NCBI RefSeq assembly: GCF_017313275.1
Contig: NZ_JAFLNM010000001.1
Location: 1,550,001 to 1,614,000, forward strand
DNA length: 64,000 nt
From: Flagellimonas profundi
GTDB lineage: Bacteria > Bacteroidota > Bacteroidia > Flavobacteriales > Flavobacteriaceae
Reading direction: 5' to 3'
The notes below the pieces were generated by a model that worked only from the letters and a program-made list of their open reading frames with translations, was not told where the DNA came from and made no database searches. Made by a program: the position numbers and the translations under genes. Of the stretch, positions 53,206 to 61,968 are shown piece by piece. The first letter of the stretch is position 1. The number at the start of each line of letters is the position of its first letter.

Positions 53206-54063
53206 ATGGCCAAATCCGTTAACCTTATCAAACATTCGGGCGATGTAGTCCCGTTCGATCGTAAAAAACTGATCCATTCCTTACAACGTGCCCACGCAAG
53301 CGATGTACTCATACAACAAATTGTGGAGCAAGTCGAGCACCAGATCCAGGATGGCATGACCACAAAAAAAGTATATCAGCTGGCCTTTACAATGCTTCGG
53401 AAAAAGTCCCGTGTGAGTGCCTCCAGATACAAGCTCAAAAAAGCATTGATGGAATTGGGCCCCTCCGGTTTTCCCTTCGAGAAATTGGTCGGTGAACTCA
53501 TGGGGCGCGAAGGATTCTCCACCCAGGTAGGTGTCATAGTAGCGGGCAATTGCGTACAGCACGAAGTGGATGTCATAGCCCAAAAGGAAAATGTACATTA
53601 TATGATCGAATGCAAATACCACAGTGACCAAGGCCGGTTTTGCAATGTCAAGACCCCTTTGTATATCCATTCCCGCTTTCTGGATGTGGAAAAGCAATGG
53701 GTCCGCCAAAAGGGACATGGTGCCAAACTCCATAAAGGTGGGGTGTACACCAATACCCGGTTGACCACCGACGCCATCCAATATGGGAACTGTGTTGGAT
53801 TGCTCCTGTGCAGTTGGGACCATCCGAACGGAAACGGACTCAAGGATAGAATAGACAGGGCGGGTCTTCATCCCTTGACCGCCTTGACGACCCTTACCAA
53901 AGGGGAAAAAACAAAATTACTGGATAAGGGCATCGTCCTTTGCAAGGACATCCACGAAAACCCAATGTTGTTGGATGACATTGGAATCTCCAGATCCCGG
54001 CAAAAAAACATCTTGAACGATTCAAGGGAATTATGTAAAACCCATAGTCATGGACTTAAATAA
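53206..54063 (+). CDS. ATP-cone plus Mrr-like restriction endonuclease fold protein
   Basis: 285 residues. Residues about 4-88 are an ATP-cone (VNLIKHSGDVVPFDRKKLIHSL), the nucleotide sensor of ribonucleotide reductases and NrdR. Residues about 92-190 are a Mrr-type PD-(D/E)xK nuclease (EVDVIAQKENVHYMIECKYH, with Asp and ECK as the metal and catalytic residues), and the tail (about 240-280) looks like a short helix-hairpin-helix element (LLDDIGISRSRQKNIL). It could cut nucleic acid when the ATP/dATP or ATP/AMP balance changes. It overlaps the beta-CASP gene by 14 bases. Similar fusions are known only as uncharacterised proteins. Confidence 0.82.
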   Translation: MAKSVNLIKHSGDVVPFDRKKLIHSLQRAHASDVLIQQIVEQVEHQIQDGMTTKKVYQLAFTMLRKKSRVSASRYKLKKALMELGPSGFPFEKLVGELMGREGFSTQVGVIVAGNCVQHEVDVIAQKENVHYMIECKYHSDQGRFCNVKTPLYIHSRFLDVEKQWVRQKGHGAKLHKGGVYTNTRLTTDAIQYGNCVGLLLCSWDHPNGNGLKDRIDRAGLHPLTALTTLTKGEKTKLLDKGIVLCKDIHENPMLLDDIGISRSRQKNILNDSRELCKTHSHGLK

Positions 54064-55426
54064 AACAAACATTCATTTTTTGGGGGCTTCCGGTACGGTC
54101 ACCGGCTCAAAATATCTTTTGGATACAGGAGACAGAAAAATACTGGTGGATTGCGGACTGTTCCAGGGACTGAAGGAACTGCGCCTTAAAAACTGGGAAT
54201 ATCCATCCGTAACGGTTTCAGAAATCGATGTGGTATTGCTCACCCATGGCCATATGGACCATACGGGATATCTTCCCCGATTGGTGAAACAGGGATTCAA
54301 TGGGTCCATTTATGGAACATATCCCACCTTGGACATCACAAAGATCATTTTAAACGACACTGCCAAAATACAAGAGCAGGAAGCCGAACGTGCGAATAAG
54401 GAGGGCTATTCGAAACACCGTCCTGCCCAACCTCTCTACGACCTAAAGGATGTGGAAAAGACCCTTCCGCATTTCAAGGGGGTTCCCCAATCCCAATGGA
54501 TTACCCTATTCGATGACATCAGGGTCCGGTTCCAATACAACGGACACATCCTGGGAGCCACACATATCGACTTGGACATACGCGGAAAGCGCTTTGTTTT
54601 TTCAGGGGATATTGGAAGAACCAAGGACCTATTGCTTTACCCACCCCTAAAACCGAGAAAGGCCGATGTGCTTTTCATTGAATCGACCTATGGTGGAAGG
54701 TTCCATCCCGATGAGGCGGAAGCCCTCCCCTTGATCGAAAAATTGGTCCAGGACACCATAGCCAGGGGCGGTAGTCTTTTTATCCCCAGCTTCTCGGTAG
54801 AACGGGCCCAGCTCATGATGCTCATTTTTTGGAGGTTGCTGAAGGAGGGCAAAATCCCCAAGGTCCAAATGATCATGGACAGTCCGATGGGTACCGATGT
54901 ATTGGAGCTTTTCCATCGTACAAGGGATTGGCACAAGTTGGAAGACCATGAATGTGATGAGATGTGTTCCCACTTCAACGTGGTAAGCAGCTATCGTGAA
55001 ACCATGGAGCTGCGTATGGATTATAGCCCCAAAATCGTCATCGCGGGAAGCGGGATGCTAACCGGGGGGAGAATGCTCAACTATTTGGAGACCCAGGCCC
55101 CAAACCCGAACAATACCTTGCTTTTTGTAGGGTATCAGGCCGAGGGTACCCGGGGCAGAAAGCTGTTGGAAGGTGAAAAAGAACTAAAAGTATATGGAAA
55201 ATGGGTGCCTTTCAACATGCAGGTCTTCGAGGTCGAAGGCCTATCGGCACATGCGGACCATGAGGAACTCCTGGGCTGGATGGACAGCATGGCCAATGCA
55301 CCGGAACGGATATTCATCGTCCATGGGGAAAAGGATGGTGCCATCGCCCTACAAAGGGGCATCAAGGAAACCTATGGTTGGGAGGCCGAGATCCCACAAT
55401 TATATCAAATCGAAGAAATCGCATAG
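54050..55426 (+). CDS. beta-CASP metallo-beta-lactamase ribonuclease (CPSF-like)
   Basis: A 458-residue RNA-processing hydrolase. The zinc motif THGHMDHTG sits at about 64-72, further ligands lie near SGDIGR (about 186-191), and the beta-CASP/RNA-specificity motifs follow: GSGMLTGGRM (about 327-336), GLSAHADH (about 399-406) and HGEKDG (about 425-430). Bacterial members of this type, for example in Thermus, act as endo- and exoribonucleases. It overlaps the ATP-cone gene and precedes the phosphorylase. In this block it could supply 5'-nucleotides from RNA. Confidence 0.9.
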   Translation: MDLNKTNIHFLGASGTVTGSKYLLDTGDRKILVDCGLFQGLKELRLKNWEYPSVTVSEIDVVLLTHGHMDHTGYLPRLVKQGFNGSIYGTYPTLDITKIILNDTAKIQEQEAERANKEGYSKHRPAQPLYDLKDVEKTLPHFKGVPQSQWITLFDDIRVRFQYNGHILGATHIDLDIRGKRFVFSGDIGRTKDLLLYPPLKPRKADVLFIESTYGGRFHPDEAEALPLIEKLVQDTIARGGSLFIPSFSVERAQLMMLIFWRLLKEGKIPKVQMIMDSPMGTDVLELFHRTRDWHKLEDHECDEMCSHFNVVSSYRETMELRMDYSPKIVIAGSGMLTGGRMLNYLETQAPNPNNTLLFVGYQAEGTRGRKLLEGEKELKVYGKWVPFNMQVFEVEGLSAHADHEELLGWMDSMANAPERIFIVHGEKDGAIALQRGIKETYGWEAEIPQLYQIEEIA

Positions 55427-55429
55427 ACC

Positions 55430-56932
55430 ATGGAACCCAATTCAAACACCTTAACATACAAGCACCTTGGCATATACACCCAAAATGAAAATGTGGTGTA
55501 CATGCGGTATGATTGCCATGTCTGTAAATCGGAAGGATTCGAAGCCCTTGTCCGGATAAGGGTCTCCAAGGCACCCCGTTCCATTGTGGCAAGCCTGAAC
55601 GTGGTAAGTTCGAACATGCTCTTACCCGGTGAGATCGGTCTGTCCGATGCTGCGGCCCAGAAACTGGACGTTTCCGAAAACGACCTGTTGCACGTCTCCC
55701 ATTTGGAGCCCATTGCGTCCCTTGGCCATGTCAGGGCAAAGATCTACAACAACAAACTCGACCGTGAGGCCTATGGGCATATCATTTCGGATATCATTGC
55801 GGGGGACTATTCCAACATCCACCTGTCGGCCTTCATCACGGCCTGTGCCGGTGACCGTATGGACTTGGATGAGATCACCGACCTGACCAAGGTCATGATC
55901 ACCTCGGGCAAAACCCTGGACTGGAACCAAAGGATCATCGTCGACAAGCATTGCATCGGTGGACTTCCCGGTAACCGGACGACTCCCTTGGTGGTGGCCA
56001 TGGTCACCGCATATGGCCTTACGATGCCCAAAACATCCTCGCGGGCCATCACCTCCCCGGCAGGGACCGCGGACACCATGGAGGTCATGACCAACGTGAC
56101 GCTTTCATCGGATGAAATAGAGCGGGTCGTAAACCAGGAAGGAGGCTGTTTTGTGTGGGGCGGGACAGCACAACTGAGCCCTGCGGACGATGTGCTCATC
56201 AAAATTGAAAAGGCCTTGGATATCGATAGTGAAGGGCAACTAATCGCCTCGGTCCTATCCAAAAAAGCAGCCGCAGGCTCCACCCATGTGGTCATAGACA
56301 TTCCTGTGGGCGAGACTGCCAAGGTTCGAAGCATGGAGATGGCCCAAAAACTTCAGAGGGATATGGAGGCGGTCGGCTGGGCCGTTGGCCTCACGGTAAA
56401 GATTGTGATAACGGACGGTACCCAACCTGTGGGAAGAGGCATAGGACCATCCCTGGAGGCCATGGATGTGCTCAGTGTGTTGAAAAATGAGGCCATGGCC
56501 CCACAGGACCTTAAGGAACGTGCTGTTTTATTGGCAGGCGAACTGTTGGAACTTTCAGGAAAGGTGGTGTCAGGGGAAGGCAACAGAAGAGCACTTCAAG
56601 TATTGGAATCGGGAAAGGCCTACGATAAATTCATTTCCATTTGTGAAGCCCAGGGACGTTTCTCCCTCCCCGTCCCGGCACCCCATACCTTGGAGGTCAA
56701 AGCTGAAAGATCAGGTGTCCTACACCACATTGACAACAGAAAAATTGCCAAGCTCGCCAAGCTTTCAGGGGCGCCCCGGGCCAAATCCGCAGGGATTTCA
56801 CTGTACGTCCGATTGGGGGACCGTATAACAAAGGGCCAAATCCTTTATACCCTGCATGCGGTAACAGAGGGTGAACTACGATATGCGCTGGACTATAAAA
56901 ACGATCATGAAGACATCATAACCATCCTATAA
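55430..56932 (+). CDS. AMP phosphorylase-type thymidine phosphorylase-family enzyme
   Basis: 500 residues. The N-terminal 80-90 residue extension (RIRVSKAPRSIVASLNVVSS), the KHCIGGLPGNRTTP loop (about 180-193) and SSRAITSPAGTADTMEVM (about 211-228) match the long archaeal-type enzymes that split nucleoside 5'-monophosphates, rather than plain thymidine phosphorylase (about 440 residues). The reaction is NMP plus phosphate to base plus ribose-1,5-bisphosphate. It follows the RNase gene by 4 bases and is followed by a PRPP-synthetase-like protein, fitting nucleotide salvage. No RubisCO or ribose-bisphosphate isomerase is in the window. Confidence 0.85.
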   Translation: MEPNSNTLTYKHLGIYTQNENVVYMRYDCHVCKSEGFEALVRIRVSKAPRSIVASLNVVSSNMLLPGEIGLSDAAAQKLDVSENDLLHVSHLEPIASLGHVRAKIYNNKLDREAYGHIISDIIAGDYSNIHLSAFITACAGDRMDLDEITDLTKVMITSGKTLDWNQRIIVDKHCIGGLPGNRTTPLVVAMVTAYGLTMPKTSSRAITSPAGTADTMEVMTNVTLSSDEIERVVNQEGGCFVWGGTAQLSPADDVLIKIEKALDIDSEGQLIASVLSKKAAAGSTHVVIDIPVGETAKVRSMEMAQKLQRDMEAVGWAVGLTVKIVITDGTQPVGRGIGPSLEAMDVLSVLKNEAMAPQDLKERAVLLAGELLELSGKVVSGEGNRRALQVLESGKAYDKFISICEAQGRFSLPVPAPHTLEVKAERSGVLHHIDNRKIAKLAKLSGAPRAKSAGISLYVRLGDRITKGQILYTLHAVTEGELRYALDYKNDHEDIITIL

Positions 56933-56948
56933 AACTTAAACAACACCT

Positions 56949-57842
56949 ATGGAAACCATTTTGTTCAGTCTACCCGGAAATGAAGAGCTCACTGCCCTTA
57001 TGGCCAAGCAAATGAATGCCGAAGTGGGAAGGGCCATTTTGAGGAAATTCCCCGACGGGGAATCCTACACACGCATCCTTTCAAAGGTGGAAGGCAAGTG
57101 TGTTGTCCTGGTCTGTACCCTTCACGAACCGGATGAGAAACTGTTGCCCCTCTATTTTTTAAGCCACACCGCCAAGGCACTCGGGGCAAAGTGTACCTGT
57201 TTGGTGGCCCCCTATCTCGCCTATATGCGACAGGATACGATCTTTCAGGAAGGGGAAGGTGTGAGCGCTGCATTTTTCGGAAAGTTGGTTTCGGGCTTTG
57301 CCGATAGCATGGTCACGGTGGATCCCCACCTGCACAGGATCACCTCCTTGGGCAAGGTCTATACCATTCCCAACAAGGTCATCCCTGCTGCCGACAACAT
57401 ATCCAAGTGGATAACGGAACATATCAAAGATCCGGTATTGATCGGCCCCGATTCAGAAAGTGAGCAGTGGGTCTCGGAGGTCGCCAAGAATGCCGGTGCC
57501 CCATTTACCGTATTGCAAAAGATTCGCCATGGCGATCGGGAGGTGGAAGTTTCGGTCCCCGAAATAGATACCTACAGGGATGCCACCCCGATCTTGGTGG
57601 ATGATATCATATCCACGGCACGAACCATGATCGAGACTGTCGGCCATCTTAAAAATGCGGGCATGAAACCACCTGTTTGTATCGGGGTCCACGCGGTATT
57701 CTCGGGCAATGCCTATCGTGACCTATTGGCCGCCGGGGTCGGGAATGTGGTGACCTGCAATACCATCCCCCACCCATCGAATGCCATCGATTTGAGTGGT
57801 ATATTGGCAAGTGAAGTACAAAAAATGATGCATCACTTATGA
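56949..57842 (+). CDS. ribose-phosphate pyrophosphokinase-like protein
   Basis: A 297-residue protein of the PRPP synthetase family: KFPDGE (about 35-40), YMRQD (about 95-99), VTVDPHLHR (about 122-130) and the PRPP-binding loop VDDIISTARTM (about 217-227). It is 15-20 residues shorter than standard Prs, and the PRPP loop has STARTM in place of the usual DTAGT-like sequence. It belongs to the archaeal-like branch and may use a different sugar, such as ribose-1,5-bisphosphate, made by the preceding enzyme. Its stop overlaps the next start by ATGA. Confidence 0.83.
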   Translation: METILFSLPGNEELTALMAKQMNAEVGRAILRKFPDGESYTRILSKVEGKCVVLVCTLHEPDEKLLPLYFLSHTAKALGAKCTCLVAPYLAYMRQDTIFQEGEGVSAAFFGKLVSGFADSMVTVDPHLHRITSLGKVYTIPNKVIPAADNISKWITEHIKDPVLIGPDSESEQWVSEVAKNAGAPFTVLQKIRHGDREVEVSVPEIDTYRDATPILVDDIISTARTMIETVGHLKNAGMKPPVCIGVHAVFSGNAYRDLLAAGVGNVVTCNTIPHPSNAIDLSGILASEVQKMMHHL

Positions 57843-58489
57843 AAAAACAAGGTTTTTTGTTATTGTTCCCATTCCTGATGTTCGCTCTCACCGCGAACGG
57901 ACAGACGGACATGCTCATAGGCCAAATTTCAGGCCGATCCATCGTACGGGAAAATTTTGATGGCCAAGGAACATTGCTCAACAAACAAACGTTCAAAGTC
58001 GGCGAGATCATGGAGAAAAATGGCAATTATGCCATTAATGTGGTCGCACAAATGTTCGATAGGGACAACAAACCGACCGACACCTACTCCACCCTCTATA
58101 GCTGCAAGCCCGATCAGGCCAGTATGATGGTCATGGCCTTCCCGTTTTCCGACCCAGGTTCAAAGGAGACCGAGATCAACGCCTCATCCACGGGATTCAA
58201 GGGGCTGTATGACTTGGATCACCTTAGGGACATTGAGATGAAGTTGACCTTTGATTCGGGCCTTTTGAACTTTTTTGGATCCAAGAGCCTGATACGGATC
58301 TACGGGAGGACTTGGGACAACGGGCAAAATGAACTTGATTCAAAAATCGAGATCAAGGCCTATGCCCTGGGCATACGGATAAAACAACTCCACTATACCG
58401 TCAAGGAGGAATTGAACGAGGACGGTTTATTGAAATTTCAGAAATTTACCGAAGAGGACCAAAGTTATTTCACGATGACCTATAATTGA
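57839..58489 (+). CDS. exported protein of unknown function (DUF3108/TapB-like appearance)
   Basis: A 216-residue protein with a signal peptide (1-22, ending in ANGQ) and a beta-rich body with no cysteine cluster. The strand-heavy pattern with 'LQISGRS...F'-type turns and a late KEELNEDGLLKFQKFTEEDQSYF resembles the DUF3108/TapB class of exported proteins, but I cannot assign it. Linkage by ATGA to the cytosolic PRPP-synthetase gene is curious for an exported protein. Confidence 0.7.
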   Translation: MKKQGFLLLFPFLMFALTANGQTDMLIGQISGRSIVRENFDGQGTLLNKQTFKVGEIMEKNGNYAINVVAQMFDRDNKPTDTYSTLYSCKPDQASMMVMAFPFSDPGSKETEINASSTGFKGLYDLDHLRDIEMKLTFDSGLLNFFGSKSLIRIYGRTWDNGQNELDSKIEIKAYALGIRIKQLHYTVKEELNEDGLLKFQKFTEEDQSYFTMTYN

Positions 58490-58495
58490 AAGCCC

Positions 58496-58789
58496 ATGAA
58501 AAATTACGATACCCTTTCAGAAGCCATATCCGATTTACAGGCAAAGGGCTATACCTATGATTTTAACCTCAAGCCCCATTGCCTGGAATGCGCTTCCCTT
58601 AAAATCGAAATTCGACCGGAGGACTTTAAGGTCGACCAGACCCATCGTTTTGAGGGGATGAGCAGCACCGATGACAACAGCGTGCTGTACGCCATATCCT
58701 CCAAGGATGGCATCAGGGGCATCCTGGTGGATGCCTATGGCGTCTATGCCGAAAACATTTCTGAAAAAATGAGAAAAAAATTACGATAA
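58496..58789 (+). CDS. small conserved protein annotated elsewhere as 'PRPP synthetase'-like
   Basis: A 97-residue cytosolic protein with a conserved body: LSEAISDLQAKGYTYDFNL (helix and strand), a short HCLECA pair of cysteines, RPEDFKVDQTHRFEG, SVLYAISS and LVDAYGVYAE. Relatives in Bacteroidota often carry the name phosphoribosylpyrophosphate synthetase although they are far too small for that fold. Its location two genes after the real PRPP-synthetase-like gene may explain the name and hints at a regulatory partner. Confidence 0.75.
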   Translation: MKNYDTLSEAISDLQAKGYTYDFNLKPHCLECASLKIEIRPEDFKVDQTHRFEGMSSTDDNSVLYAISSKDGIRGILVDAYGVYAENISEKMRKKLR

Positions 58790-58808
58790 CCCAAAAAAAG
58801 GACCAATC

Positions 58809-60878
58809 ATGGAAAAGCACCAACACCACGACCATTCACAGATGAACCACGATAAGACCGACCACTCCAAAATGGACCATGGTCCCGGGGACCATTCGGG
58901 GCACAACCCCGCACATGGCCAAATGGGCCACGACCACCACAAAATGATGATCGCCGACTTTCGAAAGCGATTTTGGACAACACTAGTACTCACCATACCC
59001 ATTTTGTTCCTATCACCCATGATCCAGGATTTTTTTGGGTATGAATTCCTGCTTCCCGGTAACCCTTACTTTCTTTTCGGGCTTTCCACCATTGTATATT
59101 TCTATGGGGGATGGCCTTTTTTGAAAGGTTTTTGGTCAGAAATAAAACAGGGGGCACCGGGAATGATGACCTTGATCTCCATGGCCATTTCCGTAGCCTA
59201 TTTCTATAGTACGGCCACCGTATTCGGACTGAAGGGCCAAGACTTTTTCTGGGAGCTGTCCACCCTTATCGCCATCATGCTGCTCGGGCATTGGATAGAG
59301 ATGAAGAGTGTCCTTGGTGCCTCAAAAGCCTTACAGTTGTTGGTCAGCATGATGCCCGCCGATGCACACCGTGTCAAAGGGGAAACCATAGAGGACATAC
59401 CGTTGGAAGCGGTATTGAAAGATGACATCATACTGGTCAAGCCGGGGGAAAAGGTCCCAGCCGACGGTACCATCGTCGAAGGCAGCAGTTACCTGAACGA
59501 ATCCATGCTCACGGGGGAATCGAAACCTGTAAAGAAAGAGGAAAAGGACAAGGTGATCGGCGGTTCCGTCAATGGCAACAGTACCTTAAAGGTCAAAGTG
59601 GAGCACACGGGCAAGGATAGTTACCTCAACAAAGTAATCACGATGGTGGAAGAGGCCCAAAAGACCAAGTCCAAAATGCAGAACCTTTCCGATAGGGCCG
59701 CCAAATGGTTGACCTATATCGCCTTGGCCATTGGTTTTGGGACCCTGGCGGTATGGTTGGCCCTGGGTTTCCCCTTTGTCTATGCCCTGGAACGCATGGT
59801 GACCGTTATGGTCATTGCCTGTCCCCATGCCCTGGGTCTTGCCATCCCTTTGGTGGTGGCCATTTCCACCGCGGTATCCGCCCAAAACGGCCTATTGATC
59901 CGCAACAGGACCGCCTTTGAGGAATCCCGGAAGATATCGGCCTTGTTATTTGATAAAACGGGGACCCTGACCAAAGGTGATTTTGGCGTTACCCGAATCC
60001 AATCGGTCGATGACAACTATTCCCAGGATGAAGTCCTTCGCCTGGCAAGTGCCTTGGAACAAAGCTCGGAACACCCCATTGCCGTGGGTATCATCAAAAG
60101 GGCCCAAGAGGAAAAGGTCACCATTCCCAATCCCTTGAACTTTCATGCGATCACTGGAAAAGGGGTCGAGGCAACCGTGGAGGACAAACCGGTAAAAGTG
60201 GTCAGTCCCGGTTTTTTAAGGGACAACAACATTCTCATTCCCAAAGACGCCTATAGCGATGCCGCCGAAACCGTGGTATTTGTGTTGATCGAGGAAAAAC
60301 TGGCCGGATACATTGCACTGGCCGATGAGATACGATCGGAATCCCAAGAGGCCATCCAGGTATTCAAGAAGAACGACATCAAGGTATTGATGGCCACTGG
60401 GGACAATGAAAAAACGGCCAGGGCCGTTAGCGAAAAACTCGGTTTGGATGGCTATTATGCCGAAGTGTTGCCCCACCAAAAAGTGGAAATAGTGGAAGAA
60501 CTCCAACGTAAGGGCGAGTTCGTGGCCATGACCGGGGACGGTGTGAACGATGCCCCGGCCCTTGCAAAGGCCAATGTGGGCATTGCCGTTGGTTCCGGTA
60601 CGGACGTTGCGGCGGAAACCGCCGACATCATCTTGGTCAACAGTAACCCCAAGGATATTGCCAATCTCATCCTGTTCGGCAAGGCCACCTACAACAAAAT
60701 GATCCAGAACCTGATTTGGGCAACGGCCTACAATGTAGTCGCCATTCCGTTGGCCGCCGGTGTACTGTATTCCTCAGGGTTTGTCATGGGCCCTGCCGTT
60801 GGTGCGGTGTTCATGAGCCTGAGCACCATCATTGTGGCCATCAATGCGCAGCTGTTAAGACGTAAGATAGGAAGGTAA
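58809..60878 (+). CDS. copB: CopB-type P1B ATPase (CPH motif)
   Basis: A 689-residue ATPase with a His/Met/Asp-rich N-terminus (about 1-55, full of HHDH-like repeats) instead of an HMA domain. The membrane motif is CPH (about 338-340), and the phosphorylated Asp is in DKTGT (about 381). SEHP and GDGVND are present. CPH marks the P1B-3 group, which exports Cu(II), Cu(I) or Ag(I) to the periplasm. It closes the nucleotide/stress block and complements the CPC-type ATPase at 26562-28820. Confidence 0.92.
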   Translation: MEKHQHHDHSQMNHDKTDHSKMDHGPGDHSGHNPAHGQMGHDHHKMMIADFRKRFWTTLVLTIPILFLSPMIQDFFGYEFLLPGNPYFLFGLSTIVYFYGGWPFLKGFWSEIKQGAPGMMTLISMAISVAYFYSTATVFGLKGQDFFWELSTLIAIMLLGHWIEMKSVLGASKALQLLVSMMPADAHRVKGETIEDIPLEAVLKDDIILVKPGEKVPADGTIVEGSSYLNESMLTGESKPVKKEEKDKVIGGSVNGNSTLKVKVEHTGKDSYLNKVITMVEEAQKTKSKMQNLSDRAAKWLTYIALAIGFGTLAVWLALGFPFVYALERMVTVMVIACPHALGLAIPLVVAISTAVSAQNGLLIRNRTAFEESRKISALLFDKTGTLTKGDFGVTRIQSVDDNYSQDEVLRLASALEQSSEHPIAVGIIKRAQEEKVTIPNPLNFHAITGKGVEATVEDKPVKVVSPGFLRDNNILIPKDAYSDAAETVVFVLIEEKLAGYIALADEIRSESQEAIQVFKKNDIKVLMATGDNEKTARAVSEKLGLDGYYAEVLPHQKVEIVEELQRKGEFVAMTGDGVNDAPALAKANVGIAVGSGTDVAAETADIILVNSNPKDIANLILFGKATYNKMIQNLIWATAYNVVAIPLAAGVLYSSGFVMGPAVGAVFMSLSTIIVAINAQLLRRKIGR

Positions 60879-61104
60879 TCGAAGGATGATAGGCAATTAG
60901 AGCAATTTAGTACATATTAGGGCATCCCCATTTTCAGTGATTCCGAAACCCTGTTAGGCCACTTCAAGGAAAAGGTGGGGCTCTTGCATATCCGCACTCG
61001 AATCATCACTCGACTGATGGATTATGTCTAAAAACTTCATTCTTAAGAAATAAATCCAATAACTTTAAACTTTACCTTTAATCAACAAATCATCATAATT
61101 TAAA

Positions 61105-61968
61105 ATGATCAAAACGCTTTTTACAGAATTCAGGACATTGACGTTGATTGTAATTATCATACTTCTCACGATTACAATTGCTTTGGCCTTTAACTGGTTC
61201 CTAAACCGTTTTATCAAAAAATCCTTGCTGAACCATCACAAGGATTTGACCGGGTTTCTCTTCATCAAACATATTTCTACTGCACTGATCTATGTGGTGG
61301 GCATTGCATGTGCCTTGGTACAGATTCCTGAATTCAAAATTGTCGGTCATTCCCTTTTGGCAGGTGCCGGTGTTGTTTCCCTGATTGCCGGTCTGGCATC
61401 CCAACAGGCACTGAGCAATATCATGAGCGGCATCTTGATTGTCATCTTTAAACCTTTCCGTGTGAATGACAAGATTACCATCCGTGAAAGTTTTACTGGA
61501 ATTGTTGAAGACATAAATTTACGCCAAGTCGTGATTCGTGACTTTGAGAACAATAGGATCATAGTCCCCAATTCAGTGATAAGTTCCGATTTGATCATCA
61601 ACGCCCATTTGGGGGATACCAAGTGTTGCAAAATGATTGACATTGGTATAGGCTATTCCTCGAATGTGGAACAAGCCTTGGATATCATGAAGGAAGAAGT
61701 AGCGAAACACCCACTGCATATCGATCCCAGAAACAAGGAGGATTTGGAGAACAAAGTTCCTCCTGTGATTGCCAGGGTAACGGCCCTTAACGATTCATCC
61801 GTAAACCTACGGGTATGGGCCTGGGCGGCCAACTCAGCGGATGCCTTTGTCCTTCAATGCGACCTTTTACAGAATATCAAGAAAAGGTTTGATGATGCAG
61901 GTATCGAAATCCCATTCCCCCAACGCACCGTTACATTCCCCAATACCATGGACAAAAATGAAATCTAA
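61105..61968 (+). CDS. MscS-family small-conductance mechanosensitive channel
   Basis: A 287-residue membrane protein with three N-terminal helices (about 7-32, 50-75, 82-110). The pore-lining third helix carries the Gly/Ala-rich SLLAGAGVVSLIAGLASQQALSN segment (quoted in part), followed by the beta domain (FKPFRVNDKITI) and C-terminal alpha/beta vestibule. It releases solutes on osmotic downshift. It overlaps the DUF1003 gene by one base (TAATG). Codon use is closer to the non-island flank. Confidence 0.9.
   Translation: MIKTLFTEFRTLTLIVIIILLTITIALAFNWFLNRFIKKSLLNHHKDLTGFLFIKHISTALIYVVGIACALVQIPEFKIVGHSLLAGAGVVSLIAGLASQQALSNIMSGILIVIFKPFRVNDKITIRESFTGIVEDINLRQVVIRDFENNRIIVPNSVISSDLIINAHLGDTKCCKMIDIGIGYSSNVEQALDIMKEEVAKHPLHIDPRNKEDLENKVPPVIARVTALNDSSVNLRVWAWAANSADAFVLQCDLLQNIKKRFDDAGIEIPFPQRTVTFPNTMDKNEI

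Noticed and set aside
60900-61040. Plus-strand reading reminiscent of a transposase end near the right edge of the island
   Set aside because: The stretch is short and matches no family I can name.
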